From Reticulitermes lucifugus (lineage: Eukaryota; Arthropoda; Insecta; Blattodea; Rhinotermitidae): 23,141 nucleotides of DNA. Shown in pieces: positions 17,486 to 23,141 of the stretch. A model generated the notes under the pieces. The model saw only the letters and a program-made list of their open reading frames with translations. It did not search any database and was not told the DNA's origin. Each line of letters begins with the position of its first letter. The stretch's first letter is position 1. A program made the position numbers and the translations under genes. The DNA is taken from contig JAKCWW010002335.1 of assembly GCA_026260175.1 (NCBI GenBank), forward strand, positions 25,561 to 48,701, written 5' to 3'.

Positions 17486-18460
17486 GAATTATCAGTAAAT
17501 GATGAATTGGAAAGGATGTGGAATGACATGGCTGTGTTCCGTTGCCTCGGTGTTTGCCTGGTGAGACGAAGTAAATCACGGAAACTTGTTATAATATTGC
17601 ATATTGAGTAGGATCATGGTTTGTACGTCTCATAAAACATTATTGGGGTGATAAAATCCAGGGAATGTTGAATACATGGATAGGGTGAGAAGCACATAGA
17701 AAATTTAAATCACAAAATTAGAAGGGAAGAAATTCCCTGTCTTTTATGGATTCTGAAATTTCATTATCGTGTTCTAAATTGCCCGCCACTGGTGCCAAAT
17801 ACGTCCAGTTTTCACTTTCACATCCCATTTCTATGTGTTTTAATATTATCCTCCCAACTGCGCGTAGGTATTTCCCGTAGTCTGTTCTCTTTACGTTTTC
17901 CAACTAAAGCTTTGTAAGAATTGGCATGTCTCGTGAGTGCTACATGCCCCGCCCATTCCCCCGTCATTCAGTTGATCACCCAAATAATATTTGGTTAAGG
18001 GTACAAATTATGAAGCTCCTCGTATTTTTCCAGTCTCTTGCTATCGTTTCCCTCTTAGGTACAAACATTCTACTCAGCATCCTGTTCATAGCATCCTCAG
18101 ACCTCATTACTTCTCTCCCTTACGGTGAGACATAGGGTGTTACAGCCACACAAAATAACAGTTAAAATTACAGTTTTATATGTTTTAACCCCTACGTTTT
18201 TAGATAGGGCACACGCAAATTAAAATCCCTGGACTGAATGTTAGTAAACATTCTCAAAATTTAATGTGCTGCTGACATTTTTTTTTGAAAGCACGTTTGA
18301 TTTTGAGGTCACAGTCTTCTGGGATATGACGCCTTACTGATTAGTGATTAGTTACCGACGTGTCACAGAAACTTGCTGCCTCCATTTCAGGAGAGTCCAG
18401 CGACAAATTAACATGGCGTCTCTTCATCAACAACGCTGTAAAAACATAAAATCACGTAAC
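17486..18460. other. Unassigned AT-rich DNA
   Basis: Short open frames only (minus 17718-17903, plus 17926-18135). The latter encodes a hydrophobic stretch with no recognised family. No repeat structure is seen. Confidence 0.4.
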
Positions 18461-18472
18461 TCTTATCTACAG
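18461..18472. repeat. Left 12-bp target-site duplication (TCTTATCTACAG)
   Basis: Identical to 19271-19282. The final AG also matches the start of the internal direct repeat, so the exact boundary is uncertain by two bases. Confidence 0.6.
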
Positions 18473-18570
18473 TTATTTTAACATTGTCCTTTTCGTGCAT
18501 TTTTAGATCAATGTATTCAATTTATTGTACCAAATAAATGCACATTAATATTTACATATGTGTTAAACAC

Positions 18571-18618
18571 GTAGCTCCGACATGTTTCGGTACAAGCGTA
18601 CCATCCTCAGGGAACACA
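18571..18618 (-). ncRNA. Hammerhead-ribozyme-like motif, type I with minimal stem III
   Basis: On the minus strand: CTGAGGA (CUGANGA core), then T, then GGTAC-GCTT-GTACC (stem II, 5 bp), then GAA, then ACATGT (2-bp stem III with a 2-nt loop), then C (the UH cleavage position). GGAGC follows, pairing with GTTCC before the core as a 5-bp stem I with one G-U. The predicted cleavage is between 18579 and 18578. One oddity is the unpaired T between the CUGANGA core and stem II, where natural hammerheads normally have a pair. The copy may therefore be an inactive or variant form. Confidence 0.45.
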
Positions 18619-18915
18619 ATATGCCAGGTTTAAAACCAATTGCCAGTGATAAGCTATTATTTACAAGGTTCCACAGTCTGTAGTCAGGAAGCACAATATG
18701 CCAGGTATAAAACCAACTGCCAGTGATAAGCTATTATGTACAAGGTTCCACAGTCTATAGTCAGGAAGCACAATATGCCAGGTATAAAACCAACTGCCAG
18801 TGATAAGCTATTATGTACAAGGTTCCACAGTCTGTAGTCAGGAAGCACAATATGCCAGGTATAAAACCAGCTGCCAGTGATAAGCTATTGTGTACAAGGT
18901 TCCACAGTCTGTAGT
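18611..18915. repeat. Tandem array, four units of 77 bp
   Basis: The units start at 18611, 18688, 18765 and 18842 (the last is truncated by about three bases). Each contains CACAATATGCCAGGT, GCCAGTGATAAGCTATT and ACAAGGTTCCACAGTCT. Units 2 and 3 differ at one base. Unit 1 has the most changes; unit 4 has two relative to unit 3. The unit boundary (CAGGAAGC) falls at the same place as the hammerhead-like core in unit 1. Confidence 0.93.
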
Positions 18916-19270
18916 ACGCTCCGTTGTTGATGTCATTTGTGTATAAAAGGTACAACTTGTACTGTTTTTTCACTTTGTTGGTTGCTACCTTTTATTTTAA
19001 TTTGCACATAGGTGTTAATTGATTTATCCTACAGATCTTATTGAACCAAATCGCTGCATTGGTTTTAAGCAATTTTTGTTTGACGTTCTTGAAGTTGTTA
19101 ATCATCTTTACTTGTTAAGCATCAGTTATTTTAAAGTTGTCCATTCCTTGCATTTTTAGATCAATGTTCAATGTATTCAGTTTTATTGTACCATTGTTAC
19201 ATGAGTGTTTAACACTCATATGTAACTAATAATATACATTTAGTTGCTACAATAATATTGAATGCATTTA

Positions 19271-19282
19271 TCTTATCTACAG
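19271..19282. repeat. Right 12-bp target-site duplication (TCTTATCTACAG)
   Basis: Exact match to 18461-18472, at the other edge of the 798-bp insert. Confidence 0.6.
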
Positions 19283-19898
19283 GTTTTCACATTCCGCAGA
19301 AATATCCACTTTGTTTTGCGTTTCAAGTAACAAGCTTCTCGCGACTGTTACCGAAACACAGCGGCACGATAGCAGGCAGCGGACGACGGTCCTCGCTGCT
19401 TTCGAGTCCACACGCTTCAGCTAGCTGCCTGAGAAACCTATTAGTATTATTAGACAGCCGTGGCTTGTATCTGCTATCCTGTTCATGGTTACTGCTCTCC
19501 AAAATCTCCATCGTCTTGTTTGCTCCTCTTGAGGGGCGAGGGGAGTTATTGTGCATCAATCCCCCAGACAGAAGGTCGGTGTGTCCTTGTTGGCGATTTG
19601 TAGCTCACACGTGTAGCGTCACCACTCCCACACGTTGCACAACGAGGGAAAGTTACACACGTGTTATCATGTGGTCTTGATGAGCCCCACCGTCAATGGA
19701 AGACAAGCGTACGAACGAAGTACTGCACCAACTACGTTCTCTGTTTGAACATTTAACCTTGTTTTTTGTTTTTCTTCGTTTGTTATGGTCTCTTCTTTAT
19801 TCTACACGTTGTACACTATATGAAACTTGATTTTTCTGTTAGGCAAAGAACATATTTCAAGGAAAGGCGGCGTCAGAATAGTGGATATACTGACTACG
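19283..19898. other. Unassigned DNA
   Basis: Open frames at 19258-19680 and the opposite strand overlap and show no domain. No repeat is recognised. Confidence 0.4.
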
Positions 19899-20130
19899 TT
19901 ATGGGCTGGGCGGTCTGGGGATCGATTGCCGGCAGGGACAAGATATTTTTAATTTCTACAAATCTTTCACACCGGATGTGGGGCCAACCCATCCCCCCAT
20001 CCAATGGGTAAAGCGGCAAGGGCGTGAAGCTGACAACTCACCTTCATCTAGTGCCGAGGTTAAGAATGAGTGGAGCTCTGCCTCTCGTCCTCCTGTATAC
20101 CTTCATGGTGTGGACAGGAACATAAGCGCC
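19899..20130 (+). repeat. Interspersed repeat (SINE/LINE-tail-like), copy 2 of the 13.8-kb repeat
   Basis: The segment contains a B-box-like GGGGATCGATTGC near 19917 and the shared body GGGTAAAGCGGCAAGGGCGT at 20006, matching the repeat at 13690-13870. Translated from 20017 it reads QGREADNSPSSSAEVKNEW. I recognise this from memory as a pseudo-peptide that recurs in arthropod protein sets derived from repeats; it is not evidence of a gene. Confidence 0.6.
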
Positions 20131-20247
20131 TTTTAAATAGTTTGAAGGAATGAGATTTTTTTCACGTCTGAGGGGTTGGGAGATTTTGTTTCCCCATGGC
20201 GCAACAGCCGCTAGTGGGCCAGGGCGTCCTCGTTGTCGAGATTTCAT

Positions 20248-20439
20248 GATCACACTCAGACACACCACAGTCGGTAGGACTCCTCTGGACGAGTGATCAG
20301 CTCGACGCATAGACCTCTACCTGACAACACGCTTCACTCACAAGAGACATCCATGCACCCGGCGGGATTCGAACCCGCAATCCCAGCAAGCGAACGGTCG
20401 CAGACCCACGCCTTAGACCGCGCAGCCACTGGGATCAGC
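20248..20439 (-). repeat. tRNA-derived SINE, copy B
   Basis: Aligned with 801-1012 in the same orientation. The minus strand has an A-box-like TGGCTGCGCGGTC and a perfect B box GGGTTCGAATCC (20365-20376), at a spacing longer than a class I tRNA and fitting a Leu/Ser-type variable arm. Copy B lacks the long (CA)n run of copy A and retains the intact B box, so it looks less decayed. No clean target-site duplication was found by eye. Confidence 0.82.
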
Positions 20440-20465
20440 CGGGAGGGGAGGGGGAGATAGAAGTG

Positions 20466-21015
20466 ATTTATTTAACGACGCTGTTACTTGGTAAGATTAT
20501 ACAGCGTCGATGGCAGGTGGAGGCAGTGGCGTAGCTAGGTTTATTTGCGCCCGGGGCGAGTAATCAATAAAGCCTCGCCTACCAGGAATTACAAACTTTT
20601 AAAAAACCGCAATTATATGTTGAATTTCTTTCGATTTGGCGCATTAAATTAAGATTTGTTGAGAGCAGTAAATCAGTTTTTTTACTTAAAATATTACCTT
20701 TTATGTCTATTTTGCCGCCCCCTTGGACTCTGCCGCCCGGCTGCACCACTCCCCCCTTCCCCCACCAGCTACGTCCGTGGATGGAGGAAATGTGAGAATG
20801 GAGCATTGGCAGATTGTAACTGATGGGGGGACAACCGAAGTACTCGGAGGAAATCCTATCCCACTGCCACTTTGTCTACCATAAATTCCATATGGACTGG
20901 TCTGGGATCGAACCCATGCCTCGTGTAGTCCGACACGTGGCTCCGAGCGGTCCATCTTCAGGTTAGAACTGAAGATGGCCACCTTATGTTACCACGAAGA
21001 CCGCACGGTACCATA
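20466..21015. repeat. Older interspersed repeat interrupted by a MITE (20466-20523 and 20788-21015)
   Basis: The left part has a hairpin, CGACGCTGT (20476-20484) and ACAGCGTCG (20501-20509), shared with 17433-17485. The right part runs from AAATGTGAGAATGG to a minus-strand B-box-like GGGTTCGATCCC (20904-20915). Removing the MITE and one copy of its flanking 8-mer joins the parts as GATGGCAGGTGGAGGAAATG. The joined element resembles a repeat I remember as widespread in insect assemblies. Confidence 0.55.
20524..20779. mobile_element. hAT-type MITE 1 (256 bp)
   Basis: The left end is CAGTGGCGTAGCTAGG. The reverse complement of the right end reads CACGGACGTAGCTGG, sharing CA and CGTAGCT at the same offset. 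The flanks GGTGGAGG (20516-20523) and GATGGAGG (20780-20787) match at 7 of 8 bases, the 8-bp duplication length of hAT elements. CAGTGGCGTAGC is a common hAT terminus. There is no coding capacity. Confidence 0.65.
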
Positions 21016-21972
21016 ACCTGGAAGATTGCAGTCTGTGTAGAAAAATATGTCTGGGAACAGAATTTTGAAGTAGACATTTGGAGTTAAGAGGGAGAAAATG
21101 GAGATGGAATAGAGAAAACTACGTAATTTAGAGCTTCGTAATTTGTGCCCTTAAGCCAGATATTATTAGGGTCATCCAACGATGGAGAATTAGAGGCGTC
21201 ACTCGAGAAATGCACACAACGTGTTAATAGAAAATACTGACGGGACGAGAGCACTCAGGCAACCAAGGCCTTGATGCGAGGTTAATATTTAAAAAAAAAA
21301 AACTGTGTGGGGTTAAAAACTGGATTTTCTGGCGGTTTCTACTCTTGTTTCATAATTGTGTTTTTATTTCGCTCGTAACAACGTGAATAACGCCTAATAT
21401 GATCAGGCTTTCTACGCTAATTTCTGTACCAACGTTCGTACTAGTATTTAAGAGCATTTAGGCTTTCGTCTAATACATTATAATAATTTATAAATTTACA
21501 TAAAGTGAATGCATCTTGACCAATATACAGTGTTTTCTTAAGATTATGCCTTTTTCAACGACATTTGTTCTTGAAACCCGCGTAGGAATACCAGTTACCA
21601 CTTTCATCTTTGAGGACCGCAGCTACCGCATCCTGGTCTTGCTTGCAGTATTAACGGATGCACGTTTCAGTGCCAGGATCAGGAGTCACGTGCAGGAAAC
21701 AAGCAGCCAAGATACGTCACATTGCTACTAGTGATAAAGTGATTTATAATATTTAATCGTGGAATTTCCAACACTGACTTGTCCCGGTGTTCTTTCAGCA
21801 GTTAGCAATTATTTAGCTGCTCAAGACGAGTATTGGTCTAGGAGTCAAATCATGCGAAACTGCAACCTGTGTCCCCAGCATTACTAATCTCTTCTTCACG
21901 CCGACGCATGCGCAGAAGTAGAGTTTTTTGTACCTTTTTCTTTCACTTGACGCCGACAAATGCTGCGGCATA
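21016..21972. other. Unassigned DNA
   Basis: AT-rich with an A run (21291-21302). Short open frames at 21516-21731 and minus 21813-22040 have no recognised domain. Nothing else is identified. Confidence 0.4.
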
Positions 21973-21980
21973 AAAGCAAT

Positions 21981-22376
21981 CAGGGGCGCACGCGGGGAGG
22001 CTGCCGGGCTGCAGCCCGGCAGCCTCCCCAAATCCCCCAAAACCTAAATTTAAAAAACACAAATTTTGTAGATATGGTATCAAAAGTTTTACGTGATTTA
22101 CCCTTCAGCCGAAATCAGCCACTGAAATCGGCTGATGACTAGTACATTACAATTTTGAAAAATAAATTAATAAAATTAGAAAAAACAAGAAGATAGGACA
22201 CTGTGATTGAGCCATGGAACATGTTATATTCGTATGTATATAAATGCAGTTGCAAACAGTGTTATGTTATACTTACGACACGATTTTTGTAACATAATTT
22301 TTTAAATCAAACATAAATTATATATAGCCTCAGGGTCAGCCCCCCCCCCCAGCGAAAACTTCTGGGTGCGCACCTG
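21981..22376. mobile_element. hAT-type MITE 2 (396 bp) with terminal palindrome
   Basis: The left end is CAGGGGCGCACGCGGGG. The reverse complement of the right end is CAGGTGCGCACCCAG, matching in CAGG.GCGCAC. The flanks AAAGCAAT (21973-21980) and AAAGCAGT (22377-22384) agree at 7 of 8 bases, fitting an 8-bp hAT duplication. A C run (22340-22350) precedes the right end. The interior is AT-rich with no open frame of note. Confidence 0.7.
21994..22029. repeat. Perfect 36-bp palindrome
   Basis: The arms 21994-22011 (GGGGAGGCTGCCGGGCTG) and 22012-22029 are exact reverse complements with no spacer. The palindrome sits 13 bp inside the left end of MITE 2 and is strongly GC-rich against an AT-rich interior. 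Confidence 0.95.
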
Positions 22377-22384
22377 AAAGCAGT

Positions 22385-23141
22385 GCATACTACCGATTGC
22401 AGGCAACATCTTACAGTTGTACTGAGCGGAGGAAGAAAGGCGACTATTTTGTATTCCTCCTGTTTTAGTGGTCTGACGACGTAAGAGCACCAAAACCCAT
22501 TCGTTGTTTTCAGAGTACACCATTATTACTCCAATGCCAACAGCGTTACTACCATTGAGGAGCTTGACCGCTGTTACACACACACAGCAGTAGCTGCAAG
22601 TTTGCATCCGCGTGTGTTAGAACGCATTTTAATTTCGGAGTTTCAGCTTTGGTTACGCGGTTACCCTAAAAGAAATATGTATAAAGCATAACATATCCGA
22701 TTACGGAAGATGCTGCATTCCGCCCGTTGAAATTCGATAACGAGGAAGCATAGCAGCGCTTATCACACAAAGGAAATGCACGCACATTTTTGCACTGCAC
22801 TGGGCTTGTTTCGTGTTCAAGTTGTCAACAAGATGGAATACGTTAGTCTTAAGTGTACGAAACCCCTGCAAATCAATTGAACATGTATGTTGTTTCAGAG
22901 GGCCATATTCACCATCTGTCCGCTCCAATGAACTATAAGCACTTCAACTAACTTATTTCATGCGCACAATATCGACAGCCGCTATCTACCTATTTGGGGA
23001 TGTTTCACTAAAGCAAAAGCCCGTAAGAGGCCATGGTCTACTCTAAATCGCGAATCCTCTGTAGTTAGTGTTAACTAAACTAACTAACTAACTCCATGGA
23101 GCAGAGTTCTTCTTGAGAAGCTAACAGGTCCTCAGCTAGTC
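22385..23141. other. Unassigned DNA to window end
   Basis: No gene or repeat family is recognised. A short (AACT)n microsatellite lies at about 23072-23092. Confidence 0.4.

Larger units (their letters stand above)
18473..19270 (-). mobile_element. Non-autonomous retroelement with hammerhead-like motif, 77-bp tandem array and internal direct repeats (Penelope- or retrozyme-like, inferred)
   Basis: The 798-bp insert is bounded by an exact 12-bp direct repeat TCTTATCTACAG (18461-18472 and 19271-19282), read as a target-site duplication. Inside are two diverged direct repeats, both starting CAGTTATTTTA and ending TTTATTGTACC (18470-18531 and 19123-19192), a four-unit tandem array (18611-18915) and a hammerhead-like fold on the minus strand (18571-18618). 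No coding capacity is present. Direct terminal repeats plus a hammerhead are hallmarks of Penelope-like elements and of retrozymes. The family name is inference, and no reverse transcriptase or GIY-YIG domain is present to confirm it. Confidence 0.55.

Noticed and set aside
18611..18915. CRISPR-like array
   Set aside because: The repeats are contiguous 77-bp units without spacers, in an insect nuclear genome.
18761..18973. Minus-strand 70-codon frame over the tandem array
   Set aside because: It is a translation of the 77-bp repeat units; no gene is indicated.
20044..20310. Minus-strand 88-codon frame
   Set aside because: It spans two repeats (the 19.9-kb repeat and SINE copy B); it is a repeat-derived frame.

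Overview
The window is nuclear DNA from an arthropod, almost certainly an insect. The reason is one clear gene: the 3' half of the ecdysone-inducible nuclear receptor E75 (Eip75B in flies, NR1D family), on the + strand from 1828 to 10630, with a 3' UTR running to about 12.7 kb. Long repeat-rich introns and flanks, GT-AG splicing and several tRNA-derived SINEs fit a large insect genome. From memory, the repeat families resemble those common in cockroach and other polyneopteran assemblies, but the species cannot be fixed from the sequence.

E75 layout. A short isoform-specific first coding exon (1828-1891, 21 codons plus one base) splices to the common hinge exon (3563-3804), then to two ligand-binding-domain exons (8268-8486 and 8597-10630). 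The last exon also carries a 555-residue F domain. The joined product is 852 residues and has no zinc fingers, as in the D-type isoforms. The DNA-binding-domain exons of the other isoforms are not visible and should lie upstream of the window. A GC/CpG-rich block at about 1460-1720 is the likely promoter/5' UTR of this short isoform. The F domain is disordered and rich in Gln, His and Ser. It contains conserved islands, including a DSGxxS-type phosphodegron and a CtBP-type PLNLSKK motif.

Everything else is repeat or unassigned DNA. Two same-orientation copies of one tRNA-derived SINE (801-1012 and 20248-20439) flank the gene. A second tRNA-like SINE head sits at the left edge. A LINE/SINE-tail-like repeat lies in intron 2 (4717-4862). 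Downstream there is a cluster of elements. An insertion of about 0.8 kb (18473-19270) has a 12-bp target duplication, internal direct repeats, a four-unit 77-bp tandem array and a hammerhead-ribozyme-like fold on the minus strand. There is also a repeat mosaic at 19.9-21.0 kb, containing a hAT-type MITE nested in an older repeat. A second hAT-type MITE (21981-22376) has a perfect 36-bp palindrome at its left end.

No second protein-coding gene, true tRNA, rRNA or CRISPR is supported. The least ordinary structure is the ribozyme-bearing element at 18.5-19.3 kb.
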